Part shown: in pieces, positions 7,304 through 14,732 of the stretch
How positions within the stretch are numbered: position 1 is the stretch's first letter
How the letters are laid out: each line of letters opens with the position of its first letter
From: an uncultured Eggerthellaceae bacterium
GTDB lineage: Bacteria; Actinomycetota; Coriobacteriia; Coriobacteriales; Eggerthellaceae
Length of the DNA: 18,684 nucleotides
Reading direction: 5' to 3'
Assembly: GCA_910584145.1 (NCBI GenBank)
Contig: CAJTXX010000046.1
Span: forward strand, 1-18,684
Notes under the pieces: generated by a model
Seen by the model: only the letters and a program-made list of their open reading frames with translations
Database searches by the model: none
Told to the model about the DNA's origin: nothing
Program-made: the position numbers and the translations under genes

Positions 7304-7356
7304 ATGTTTCCTGAAACATCCCCGAAAATCACCCATCCTTTCAGGCAGCTTTCAGG
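7304..7356. promoter_or_regulatory. Possible operator array upstream of the secreted-protein gene
   Basis: Two direct repeats CTTTCAGG at 7338-7345 and 7349-7356 are spaced exactly 11 bp. A third, inverted copy is embedded in the dyad ATGTTTC-ct-GAAACAT (7304-7319), which sits about where the -35 would be for a weak -10 (TAGCAT). Direct repeats at 11-bp spacing are the usual layout of OmpR/PhoB-family response-regulator sites. That assignment is inference; the repeats are seen. Confidence 0.4.
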
Positions 7357-7399
7357 AAGCGCAGCGTGGACCGCATGAATATCATCAGAGACGAAAGAT

Positions 7400-7427
7400 G
7401 AGCCGAATGGTACATTCCGTCCGGCTC
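7400..7427 (-). terminator. Hairpin downstream of the lipoprotein gene, possible terminator
   Basis: On the minus strand GAGCC, a five-base bulge, GAATG, loop TAC, CATTC, GGCTC, followed by ATCTTTCGTCTC, which is moderately T-rich. It lies about 70 bases past the lipoprotein stop. A second, smaller hairpin (GGTACG/CGTACC, 7450-7472) is closer to the gene. Either could end the transcript; neither is a textbook terminator. Confidence 0.4.
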
Positions 7428-7499
7428 GTTGCAATAGCTGGTCGGTATAGGTACGCTAAGAAAACCCGTACCAATGAAGGTATGGATTGTACAAGAATA

Positions 7500-8231
7500 C
7501 TAGGAAACAATATTGCCGCAATTAAGGTATACCTCAACTTTTGCATGTGTTGGTACATTGCCAATGCCTGTAATTGAGAACGGCAACGTACTATCGGGCG
7601 TCATAGTGTCAAGATATGTATATGCTCCCCCTAAAACATTTCCTGTTTCATCCCTAAACACAGCATTTACAGTAGACGAATCAATTTCCGCGTCCATTTG
7701 ATTAGTGGCTTGGCCTGATACTGTAGTATCTCCGAATGAATTCGTTGTCTCATTTATAGCATCGGCAAAGAAAAGCTGATCGAGTTGTGCTTGCTGAATA
7801 TCCACCTCTGTCCACATTTTCTTTGAATTGATTAGCTGAAACTCAAGAGTAGAAGCTCCTTCGAATAACGTTTCGCCACATAATGCTGTTTCGCCATTTG
7901 GAAAAATCATCGAAAGATACTCTGTATTGCTGCCAACAATTTGACCAGCATCGTCTTTGCCGGTTACTTTAACCTGTACACTTTCAGCTGCCCACTCCAT
8001 ATTCGGGTTTTGAATCATAATGGCATAATTACCGAAACCGTACTCATCAAACCAATACCCTGATTCAGTTATTTTCAAATCCTGCCGTTCGCCAGTTTTA
8101 TCGGAAGCATCATTTGTAGCTGCGGGTTCATCTTGGTCAATAGGCTCTGTATTCCTTGAGCAGCCTGTTATAGCAAAGCCCAATGTGAAACAAAGCAAAA
8201 CGGAGCACACTTGAACAACAATTCTTTTCAT
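7500..8231 (-). CDS. AT-rich lipoprotein with two FxLYD-like repeats
   Basis: 243-aa product with a type II signal peptide (MKRIVVQVCSVLLCFTLGFA) and lipobox ITGC, so C24 would be lipidated after LspA cleavage. A short acidic linker follows. Then come two beta-rich segments with a similar pattern: one around VTGKDDAGQIVGSNTEYL and one around VNAVFRDETGNVLGGAYTYL. These resemble FxLYD-type domains found in many surface lipoproteins of gut Gram-positives. The family link is inference; no enzymatic role is suggested. The ATG at 8231 has AGAAAGGA seven bases upstream. Base composition is clearly AT-rich, roughly 40% GC by eye, with codons such as AAA, AAT, ATT and TTT that neighbours avoid, which suggests acquisition. 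A long structured leader precedes it. Confidence 0.82.
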   Translation of the reverse strand: MKRIVVQVCSVLLCFTLGFAITGCSRNTEPIDQDEPAATNDASDKTGERQDLKITESGYWFDEYGFGNYAIMIQNPNMEWAAESVQVKVTGKDDAGQIVGSNTEYLSMIFPNGETALCGETLFEGASTLEFQLINSKKMWTEVDIQQAQLDQLFFADAINETTNSFGDTTVSGQATNQMDAEIDSSTVNAVFRDETGNVLGGAYTYLDTMTPDSTLPFSITGIGNVPTHAKVEVYLNCGNIVS

Positions 8232-8237
8232 AGCAAA

Positions 8238-8274
8238 TCCTTTCTCCCCTCTCCTTATCAGATTGCAGAAAGGA
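8238..8274 (-). promoter_or_regulatory. Ribosome binding site with perfect upstream anti-sequence
   Basis: The lipoprotein ribosome binding site AGAAAGGA (8245-8238) is exactly complementary, over all eight bases, to TCCTTTCT at 8274-8267 in the same leader, with 21 bases between. Pairing would hide the site. The anti-sequence can instead take part in a small alternative hairpin (TTGC...GCAA around 8285-8264). This is the usual layout of a translation-control switch; function is inferred. Confidence 0.45.
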
Positions 8275-8309
8275 CTGCAGCAACAGATAGGAGAGCATCC
8301 GTATCGGTC

Positions 8310-8423
8310 GCCACAACCACAAGCAAGGCTTCACCAAATAGCAAATAGCCCTGAAAGACAGATGCTCTCCCAGCTAACTATTCGCTAAAGCTATGAAGCC
8401 TTGAAAAGGCTTGTGATTGTGGC
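8310..8423 (-). ncRNA. Candidate structured RNA: long stepped hairpin in the lipoprotein leader
   Basis: Read on the minus strand, four stacked helices close a 7-nt loop. They are: 14 bp (8423-8410 with 8323-8310), a 6-nt bulge, 10 bp (8403-8394 with 8333-8324), an internal loop, 9 bp (8386-8378 with 8348-8340), an internal loop, and 8 bp (8373-8366 with 8358-8351) with loop GCATCTG. That is 41 pairs. Four are G-U wobbles in the minus-strand RNA and would all be A-C mismatches in the plus-strand RNA, so the fold belongs to the strand of the lipoprotein gene. The block GGAGAGCATC (8370-8361), covering the top stem and loop, is perfectly complementary to GATGCTCTCC at 8299-8290. It lies 79 nt before the start codon. 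I do not recognise a known RNA family. A mobile palindromic element is the main alternative. Confidence 0.6.
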
Positions 8424-8562
8424 AAAACAAGATTACCAGAGCAAAGCAGAGGCGCCATCATTAAAGGTGCTATTATTTCGTTTCAGTCGGCTGAATACAG
8501 GCATTGTATGGACTCGAAAGCGCATTCTCGAAACATGGCTCTCTAAATCGCCGGATTCCAGG

Positions 8563-8726
8563 CTTCTGTGGCAGAAAAAGGGGTCTGGTAGACGGGTTTT
8601 CCTTCGGTAGAAGAAAGTCAACGAAGAGCAAAGCCGCTGAACTGGGCATTCTTAAATCATGACTTGCGCAAAACGTAGGGTTTTCGGGGGAAGTCGTCTA
8701 CTCGGCTGCTTATTTTGCCACAGAAG
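8563..8726. repeat. Imperfect inverted repeat, about 40-bp arms
   Basis: The left arm (8563-8602, plus) and right arm (8726-8687, minus) align with about 29 of 40 positions identical. They share CTTCTGTGGCA, then AAG, then GTAGACG at the same spacing. The right arm also forms its own hairpin TTTTGCC/GGCAAAA (8713-8733). The centre (about 85 bp) has no gene. Confidence 0.55.
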
Positions 8727-8820
8727 GGCAAAAACCGGTCAAATCGGCACATCAGGGCTCAGTGGAAACGGGATTTCGAGTTAAGGGATTATGCAACGCG
8801 CATACTACCTTTCGAGCGTA

Positions 8821-8853
8821 GGGTTATGGGGTACGCTGTTTATCCTATAACCC
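8821..8853 (+). repeat. 13-bp hairpin favoured as plus-strand RNA
   Basis: GGGTTATGGGGTA, loop CGCTGTT, TATCCTATAACCC. All 13 positions pair if two G-U wobbles are allowed. These wobbles exist only in plus-strand RNA; the minus strand would have A-C mismatches. No T-run follows, so it is not a standard terminator. Confidence 0.5.
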
Positions 8854-8877
8854 AGCAAGACTCAACAAGTGAGCTTT

Positions 8878-8921
8878 GTAAAAACAAAAGACCCGAGTCG
8901 GCGATGTGCCAACTCGGGTCT
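8878..8921 (-). terminator. Rho-independent terminator of tRNA-Pro
   Basis: On the minus strand AGACCCGAGT (8921-8912), a 13-base loop, ACTCGGGTCT (8898-8889), then TTTGTTTTTAC. A perfect 10-bp stem and a strong T-run, 10 bases after the tRNA 3' end. It ends the tRNA transcript and probably also read-through from coaBC. Confidence 0.92.
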
Positions 8922-8930
8922 GTCAGATCA

Positions 8931-9007
<77 letters not shown>

Positions 9008-9033
9008 CGACCGCTGCGATAAGCAGCCTGCTT

Positions 9034-9061
9034 ATTCTAGCGCAAAATCAGCGCGTTTCAA
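9034..9061 (-). promoter_or_regulatory. Sigma70-type promoter of tRNA-Pro
   Basis: Minus strand TTGAAA (9061-9056), a 16-bp spacer, TAGAAT (9039-9034), placed about 27 bases before the tRNA 5' end. The -35 overlaps the coaBC stop codon. Between promoter and tRNA a 7-bp hairpin (ATAAGCA/TGCTTAT) could mark a leader for processing. Confidence 0.7.
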
Positions 9062-10254
9062 GAGGTTTCAGGCAAGAGGGCGCATATGCGGTCGACGATG
9101 CGCTCGGCGAGCTCCGCTTTGGGCATCAGCGACATCTCCTCGATGCCTCCGCTCGTGGCGATGAGCGCCCGGCTCTCGTCGGCGCCGAAGCCCCGGCCGC
9201 CGCCCACCTCGTTGGCCACGATCATGTCGGCGCCTTTCGATGCGAGCTTGCGCTGCGCAGCGTCGGCCAGATCGGATGTCTCAGCGGCGAACCCCACGAT
9301 GACCTGCCCGCGACGGCGCTGCTCGGCGAGCGTCCGCAGGATATCCGGGTTGCGTACCATGCGCACCGCTTCGAGCGCAGCATCGTCTGCGCCCTTCTTG
9401 AGCTTACCCTCGCGCGCCTCGGCGGGGCGGTAGTCAGCCACCGCGGCCGCGCAGATGATGGCATCGGCATCGTCTGCCTCCCCCACCGCCGCGCGCAACA
9501 TCTCCTCAGCCGTGCCCACAACCACCACGCGCGCCTCCTGCGGATACGCGGTGGACACCGGGCCGCTCACCACGGTGACCTGCGCGCCAGCTGTGAGCGA
9601 TGCCGCTGCGAGAGCAGCGCCCATCTTGCCGCTGGAATGGTTCGACACGAACCTGACGGCGTCGATCGGCTCCACCGTGGGCCCTGAGGTGATGACCACC
9701 TTACGGCCCGCGAGCGGGCGCGCGCCGCCATCCAGCACCGCGAGCACGGCAGCCGCGATATCATGCGGCGCGGGCAGCTTCCCCGGCCCGACATCCCCGC
9801 AGGCGAGATACCCGCTGTCGGGGTCGAGCACGTGGATGCCGCGGCGCTTCAGCACCGCGATATTGCCCTGCGTGGCCGCGTTCTCATACATATGGACGTT
9901 CATGGCCGGCGCCACCACGACAGGCGCCGTGCAAGCGAGCGCCGTCGAGGTGAGCAGGTCGTCAGCGATGCCGCACGCCAGCTTCGCCAGCACGTTCGCC
10001 GTGCAGGGCGCTATCAGGAGCGCATCGCAGCTCTCCGCGAGGCGGATATGCGGGATGGGGTCGACCGCGTCGCCGAAGAGCGCCGTGCCGACAGGCTGCC
10101 CGGTGAGCGCCGCGAAGGTCTGCGGGCCCACGAACTCGGCCGCCGATGCCGTCATGACGACCTGCACCTCAGCGCCCGCGCGTTGGAGCTCGCGCAGCAC
10201 CTCGCATGACTTGTATGCGGCGATGCAGCCGGTGACGCCGAGAAGGATCCTCAT
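9058..10254 (-). CDS. coaBC: Bifunctional phosphopantothenoylcysteine decarboxylase / phosphopantothenate--cysteine ligase
   Basis: Makes 4'-phosphopantetheine for coenzyme A: the CoaB half joins cysteine to 4'-phosphopantothenate using CTP, and the CoaC half decarboxylates the product with FMN. In the 398-aa product, residues 1-175 are the flavoprotein CoaC domain, with active-site H69 (PIPHIRL), the PAMN motif (116-119) and C152 in GYLACGDVGPGKL. From about 183 the CoaB domain follows, with SNHSSGKMG (204-212) and AAAVADYRP. All catalytic elements are present and the length is normal. The ATG at 10254 follows GGAGG and is 15 bases past the rluD stop, so the genes are probably co-transcribed. 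Confidence 0.96.
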   Translation of the reverse strand: MRILLGVTGCIAAYKSCEVLRELQRAGAEVQVVMTASAAEFVGPQTFAALTGQPVGTALFGDAVDPIPHIRLAESCDALLIAPCTANVLAKLACGIADDLLTSTALACTAPVVVAPAMNVHMYENAATQGNIAVLKRRGIHVLDPDSGYLACGDVGPGKLPAPHDIAAAVLAVLDGGARPLAGRKVVITSGPTVEPIDAVRFVSNHSSGKMGAALAAASLTAGAQVTVVSGPVSTAYPQEARVVVVGTAEEMLRAAVGEADDADAIICAAAVADYRPAEAREGKLKKGADDAALEAVRMVRNPDILRTLAEQRRRGQVIVGFAAETSDLADAAQRKLASKGADMIVANEVGGGRGFGADESRALIATSGGIEEMSLMPKAELAERIVDRICALLPETS

Positions 10255-10269
10255 ACGATCGCCTCCGCT

Positions 10270-11301
10270 CTAGGTACGGTCGGTATCCAGATAGATGATA
10301 TCGGAAAGCTCGCGCCCGGCATCGGTGGCGCCGCACGAGCGCTCCCTGATCGAGGACAGCGCGCAGGCGAGGTCGTCGGGCAACGCGTCGCGGAACGAGA
10401 GATGCTCGCCTGTCAGCGGATGATCGAAGGCGATGCGGCACGAATGCAGGAACTGCCGCCCGAGGCCGAGCTGAGCGCGCTTGTCGCGCGGGGCGCCCGA
10501 GGTGTAGGTCTGGTCGCCCACCACCGGATGCCCGGCATACTGCATATGCACGCGTATCTGATGCGTGCGCCCGGTGGAGAGCTTGCATTCCACCAGCGTA
10601 TAGCCATTATCGGACGTGCCGCCCGCGAAGCGCTCCAGCACGCGCAGCGTGGTGACGGCATCACGGGCGCGGGGCGTATCCATCACGGCCATCTGAGTGC
10701 GCTCGGTCGGATGGCGCGCGATGGGCGCATCGATCATGGCGGTGTCATGCGGGATGATCCCATGCACGAGCGCCACGTAGCGCCGGTCCACCTCGCGCGC
10801 GCGGATGGCATCCATCAGCAGCTCGCCGGCCAGATCGCTCTTGGCGGCGAGCATGAGGCCGCTCGTATCCCCATCCAGCCGATGCACGATGCCGGGCCGG
10901 TCGTCCTCGCCCTGCACGTTGCACAAGTTCTGCGGCCCGCAATGATGGATGAGCGCATTCACGAGCGTGCCGGTGCTGTGCTCGGGCGATGGATGCGTCA
11001 GCATGCCGGCGGGCTTGCTCAGCACCAGCATGTCGTCGTCTTCGAAGCGGATATCGAGCTCGATGGGTTCGCCCGCCACCGCGAAGCGCTCCGCCCCGTC
11101 GTCGAGCTCGCAGACGATCGCCATGCCCTCGGCTACCGCGCAGCTCTTGCGCGCCGGCGCGCCCCCGATGAGCACCCGGCCCTCGGCTACCGCCTTCGCC
11201 GCGGCCGAGCGGCTCGCGTACAGGCTGCGCTCGGCCAGCAGCGCATCGAGCCGCTTGCCGGCATCATCGGCTGTCGCCACATGGCAGACGCAGCGGGCCA
11301 C
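10270..11301 (-). CDS. rluD: RluA/RluD-family 23S rRNA pseudouridine synthase
   Basis: Converts specific uridines to pseudouridine, most likely in helix 69 of 23S rRNA if it is the true RluD (1911/1915/1917). The 343-aa product has an N-terminal S4 RNA-binding region (about 1-65), then the catalytic domain with VHRLDGDTSGL, where D143 is the catalytic aspartate. The family elements LSKPAGMLTHPS and STGRTHQIRVHM are also clear. The start is GTG at 11301, with AAGGAGG overlapping the lspA stop. The lspA-rluD pairing is common in bacteria. The exact target uridines cannot be read from sequence, so the symbol is given on family and context. Confidence 0.87.
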   Translation of the reverse strand: MARCVCHVATADDAGKRLDALLAERSLYASRSAAAKAVAEGRVLIGGAPARKSCAVAEGMAIVCELDDGAERFAVAGEPIELDIRFEDDDMLVLSKPAGMLTHPSPEHSTGTLVNALIHHCGPQNLCNVQGEDDRPGIVHRLDGDTSGLMLAAKSDLAGELLMDAIRAREVDRRYVALVHGIIPHDTAMIDAPIARHPTERTQMAVMDTPRARDAVTTLRVLERFAGGTSDNGYTLVECKLSTGRTHQIRVHMQYAGHPVVGDQTYTSGAPRDKRAQLGLGRQFLHSCRIAFDHPLTGEHLSFRDALPDDLACALSSIRERSCGATDAGRELSDIIYLDTDRT

Positions 11302-11305
11302 CGGC

Positions 11306-11851
11306 TCACCCCTCCTTCGCGATGAGCTTCGAGCGGGGCGCCGCGAACAGGGCCACCATCGTCACCACCACGCCGCACGTGACGCCGATATCGGCGATGT
11401 TGAACACGGGGAAGTCGATGAACAGCGTCTGGATGAAATCTATGACGTAACCCCCCGTCAGCCGGTCGATGAGGTTGCCCACCCCACCGCCGAACACGAG
11501 CGCGAGCCCCACGGTCAGCGGCACCGAGGCATCGGGGGCCACCGTGAACAGATAGAAGATGACCGCCGCGCAGATGACGAGCGACAGCGCTATCAGGATG
11601 AACGTCATATCGCCGAGCATGCCCCACGCCCCACCGGTGTTGCGTATCAGCTTGAAGGCGATGACGCCCGGGATGGGCTCAGCCACGGTAGCGCCCACCT
11701 CCTGCACGTCGAAGAACTGCTTCGTTATCTGGTCGAGCAGCACCCATCCGATGACGATGCACCCGAATATGATGGCGTTGCGCACCTTGCATCGCTCGAT
11801 GAGCTCGCGGCGCTCCTCCTCCGCAGCGCCCGTCGCCTTGCCCTTCCCCAT
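11306..11851 (-). CDS. lspA: Lipoprotein signal peptidase (signal peptidase II)
   Basis: An inner-membrane aspartic protease that cuts the signal peptide of prolipoproteins in front of the lipidated cysteine. The 181-aa product has four hydrophobic helices and the family motifs LDQITKQF (39-46), RNTGGAWG (70-77), GNLIDR (125-130) and FNIAD (150-154), giving the catalytic pair D129 and D154. An extra charged N-terminal stretch of about 22 residues (MGKGKATGAAEEERRELIER) precedes the first helix, a little longer than usual. The ATG at 11851 lies five bases after the ileS stop. A longer start at 11902 would overlap ileS and is less likely. Confidence 0.95.
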   Translation of the reverse strand: MGKGKATGAAEEERRELIERCKVRNAIIFGCIVIGWVLLDQITKQFFDVQEVGATVAEPIPGVIAFKLIRNTGGAWGMLGDMTFILIALSLVICAAVIFYLFTVAPDASVPLTVGLALVFGGGVGNLIDRLTGGYVIDFIQTLFIDFPVFNIADIGVTCGVVVTMVALFAAPRSKLIAKEG

Positions 11852-11856
11852 GCCCG

Positions 11857-14694
11857 CTACTCGCCTTCCAGCGCGTCGAGCACGCTGGCGCAGCGCTCGC
11901 ATACGTCAGGGTGCGCCGCATCGCCGCAGAGCACGCGGTAATTCCAGCAGCGCTCGCAGCGGTCGAGGGCGGTGTGCGCCACGCTCGCCGAGAGCTCATC
12001 GGCCTCCTCGAAGGCCACGGTCGCCACGATCAGCATCTCCTGGAGGACCTCCGGCGCATACGCCTGCGCTACCGCGAGCATCTCGCGCGGCGCCCGTATG
12101 GTCACGTCGGCCTCCTGGCTCTTCTTGATCTCGCCAGCGCCACGGGCATCCTCGAGCGCCTTGGTCACCGCATCGCGCATCGCGAGCAGCACGTCGAAGT
12201 CGGCGCGGATGGCCTCCTGCGCGCCCTCGGGCGCCGCGGGGACCATGTCAGATGCGCTCGGCCAGCCTGCCAGCTGCGCGCTCTGCGGCCGCCCCGCGCG
12301 CTCGCGCATGGCAGGCGGGTAATGCTCCCACACCTCATCAGCGGTGAACGACAGGATGGGCGCCAAGACGCGCACCAGCACCTCGAGCACATCGCAGAGC
12401 ACCGTCTGCACTGCGCGCCGGCGCGGAGAAGCAGCGGCCTCCGAATAGAGGCGGTCCTTCACGGCATCCATGTACACAGCCGACAGGTCGCCCACGATGA
12501 ACTCGTAGATGGCCCGGTACACGTAGTGGAACTTGAAGCCCTCGTAGGCCTCGGTCACGCTGCGCAGCAGATCGAGCGTGCGCACGTACATCCACTTGTC
12601 CAGCGGCTCCAGCGCATCCCACGAGCTCACCGCGCAGGTCGCATCGTCGAAATCATCCAAGCTGCCCAGCAGGAAGCGGAAGGTGTTGCGGATGCGCCGG
12701 TACGCGTCGGATGTGCGCTGCAATATCTCGTCGGATATGCTCACATCCTGCGAGTAATCGACGCTCGACACCCACAGGCGCAGCACATCAGCGCCGCTCT
12801 TGGCCATGATATCGGCCGGGTCGATGCCGTTGCCGAGCGACTTCGACATCTTCTTGCCATCGGCATCCACCGTGAAGCCGCAGTGCATGACCGCCTTGTA
12901 GGGCGCCACGTCGTAGGAGCCGATGCTCGTCAGCAGCGACGACTGGAACCAGCCGCGATGCTGATCGGAGCCTTCGAGGTACAGGTCGGCCGGGAAGCGC
13001 AGGCCCTCGCCCGCGCGATGCTTCAGCACGCTCGTGTGCGACACGCCCGACTCCCACCACACATCGAGGATATCGCGCTCGGGCACCACATCGGAGCACC
13101 CGCACGTGGGGCACTTCACGGTGTGGGGAAGGTATCCCTTCGGGTCGTGCGTGAACCACGCATCGGCGCCCTCGGTGCGGAACAGCTCTATGACGGCGTC
13201 GAACGTGGCCTCATCGGCGACGGTCGAGCCGCACTTCGCGCACTTGAACACCGGGATGGGCACGCCCCACGAGCGTTGGCGCGAGATGCACCAATCGGGC
13301 CGGTCGGCCACCATCGCGCCGATGCGGCGGCTCGCCCACTCGGGTATCCAGCGCACCTCGTCGTCGATCGCATGCAGCGCGCTCTCGCGCAGCCCGTTCG
13401 CATCCATCGACACGAACCACTGGTCGGTGGCGCGGAAGATGACCGGCTCATGGCAGCGCCAGCAATGCGGGTAGGAGTGGCTGATGGACTGCTCGGCCAC
13501 GAGCGTGCCCTGCTCGGCCAGCCACGCGATGATCTTCGGGTTCGCCTCGTTCACGTCGAGCCCGGCGAAGGGCCCTGCCTCGTCGGTCAGCACGCCGTTG
13601 TCGTCCACCGGCATCAGCAGCGGCACATCGAATTCCAGCGCCACCAGGTAGTCGTCTTGGCCATGCCCTGGAGCGGTATGCACCGCACCGGTGCCGGTAT
13701 CGAGCGTCACGTGGTCGCCGTAGATGACCGTGCCCTTCAGGTCGTTGCGGATGGGGCACGTGTACGTGATGCCGCACAGCTGCTTGCCCGGTATGCGCAC
13801 CGGCTCGCCCGACGCATCGGACACGAGGGTCACATCCTCCCAGCCAGCCGCCGCGGCCACCTGCTCGACCAGCTCTTCGGCCAGTATCATGTTCGACCCA
13901 TCCACCTGCGCCATCACGTACGCCGCATCGGGCGCGAGCGACACCGCGGTGTTCGCCGGCAGCGTCCACGGCGTGGTGGTCCAGATCAGGATGTGCGCCG
14001 TGCCCTGCGCGCCAGCCGCTTCGAACACGCCGGGCATGGCGTCGAGCTTGAACCGCACGAAGATGGACGGCGACACCTCATCGGCATACTCGATCTCAGC
14101 CTCGGCGAGCGCCGTGTGGCAGCGCATGCACCAGTGGATGGGCTTGCGCCCGCGATAGATCGAACCCGCCAGGTACATGTCCTTGAACAGCTCCACGTTG
14201 CCGGCCTCGTAGTCGGGCGTGTAGGTCAGGTACGGGTGGTCCCAGTCGGCGTTCACGCCGAGGCGCTTGAAGCCCTCGCGCTGGATATCCACGTACTCAG
14301 TTGCCCAATCGCGGCATTTCTCGCGCAGCTCGGGCAGCGAGGTCTGCGCCATCTTCTCCGGGCCGAGCGTCTTCTCCACCATGTGCTCGATGGGCTGGCC
14401 ATGGCAGTCCCACCCGGGGACGTAGGGCGTGAAGAAGCCGCGCTGCGCATGGCTCTTCACCACGAAGTCCTTCAGTATCTTGTTGAAGGCGTGCCCGATA
14501 TGGATGGGGCCGTTGGCATACGGCGGCCCGTCATGCAGCACGAACGGCTTGCCGTCGCGGTTCTTCTCGAGCACCTTGCCGTACAGGTCCATCTCCTGCC
14601 ACTTCTCCAGGCGCTTCGGCTCGTTCGCAGGCAGGTTGCCGCGCATGGGGAAATCGGTGCTCGGCAGTATCATGGTGTCTTTATAGTCAGCCAT
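11857..14694 (-). CDS. ileS: Isoleucine--tRNA ligase
   Basis: Charges tRNA-Ile with isoleucine and edits mischarged valine. The 945-aa product has the class I motifs HIGH (65-68, in GPIHIGHAFNK) and KMSKS (615-619), the GWDCHG element (94-99) and the inserted editing domain (WTTTPWTLPAN, DTGTGAVHTAPGHGQDD). A C-terminal zinc site is formed by C913, C916, C932 and C935. A further CxxC pair set (C485/C488, C528/C531) probably binds a second zinc in the catalytic insertion. Length is normal for the bacterial type. The ATG at 14694 has AGAAAGG about ten bases upstream; an earlier ATG (14724) would add ten residues. A minus-strand TATAAT stands at 14738-14733. I see no T-box leader in the short upstream gap. 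Confidence 0.97.
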   Translation of the reverse strand: MADYKDTMILPSTDFPMRGNLPANEPKRLEKWQEMDLYGKVLEKNRDGKPFVLHDGPPYANGPIHIGHAFNKILKDFVVKSHAQRGFFTPYVPGWDCHGQPIEHMVEKTLGPEKMAQTSLPELREKCRDWATEYVDIQREGFKRLGVNADWDHPYLTYTPDYEAGNVELFKDMYLAGSIYRGRKPIHWCMRCHTALAEAEIEYADEVSPSIFVRFKLDAMPGVFEAAGAQGTAHILIWTTTPWTLPANTAVSLAPDAAYVMAQVDGSNMILAEELVEQVAAAAGWEDVTLVSDASGEPVRIPGKQLCGITYTCPIRNDLKGTVIYGDHVTLDTGTGAVHTAPGHGQDDYLVALEFDVPLLMPVDDNGVLTDEAGPFAGLDVNEANPKIIAWLAEQGTLVAEQSISHSYPHCWRCHEPVIFRATDQWFVSMDANGLRESALHAIDDEVRWIPEWASRRIGAMVADRPDWCISRQRSWGVPIPVFKCAKCGSTVADEATFDAVIELFRTEGADAWFTHDPKGYLPHTVKCPTCGCSDVVPERDILDVWWESGVSHTSVLKHRAGEGLRFPADLYLEGSDQHRGWFQSSLLTSIGSYDVAPYKAVMHCGFTVDADGKKMSKSLGNGIDPADIMAKSGADVLRLWVSSVDYSQDVSISDEILQRTSDAYRRIRNTFRFLLGSLDDFDDATCAVSSWDALEPLDKWMYVRTLDLLRSVTEAYEGFKFHYVYRAIYEFIVGDLSAVYMDAVKDRLYSEAAASPRRRAVQTVLCDVLEVLVRVLAPILSFTADEVWEHYPPAMRERAGRPQSAQLAGWPSASDMVPAAPEGAQEAIRADFDVLLAMRDAVTKALEDARGAGEIKKSQEADVTIRAPREMLAVAQAYAPEVLQEMLIVATVAFEEADELSASVAHTALDRCERCWNYRVLCGDAAHPDVCERCASVLDALEGE

Positions 14695-14732
14695 CGTGCG
14701 GCGCCTTTCTTTACAATTAACCAAACTCTTGG

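Larger units (their letters stand above)
8424..8877. other. AT-rich non-coding block with repeated motifs
   Basis: About 450 bp without a credible gene: the short open frames here lack ribosome binding sites and conserved features. It contains two copies of TGTGGCA-R-AA-H-AAG (8567-8580 plus, 8709-8722 minus), with a third at its left edge (8418-8431). It also holds an inverted pair of about 40-bp segments, two hairpins, and possible promoter pieces for the lipoprotein leader (minus strand TACAAT at 8508-8503 with TCGAGA 17 bp upstream). It looks like intergenic repeat DNA, perhaps a remnant of a mobile element. Confidence 0.5.

Noticed and set aside
7434..7440. Possible attachment-site copy of the tRNA-Pro 3' end
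   Set aside because: Only seven bases (TGGTCGG) match the tRNA end, too short for a credible attachment site, and no integrase is present.
8334..8393. A degenerate tRNA inside the structured leader (GGGAGAGCATCTG resembles a D-arm/anticodon stretch)
   Set aside because: No T-arm sequence and the bases fit better into the stacked helices of one long hairpin.
8401..8610. Possible small protein in the AT-rich block (plus strand)
   Set aside because: Start codon lies within the structured RNA region with no ribosome binding site; no domain.
8433..8621. Possible small protein in the AT-rich block (minus strand)
   Set aside because: Starts at TTG without a ribosome binding site and overlaps repeat motifs; more likely non-coding repeat DNA.
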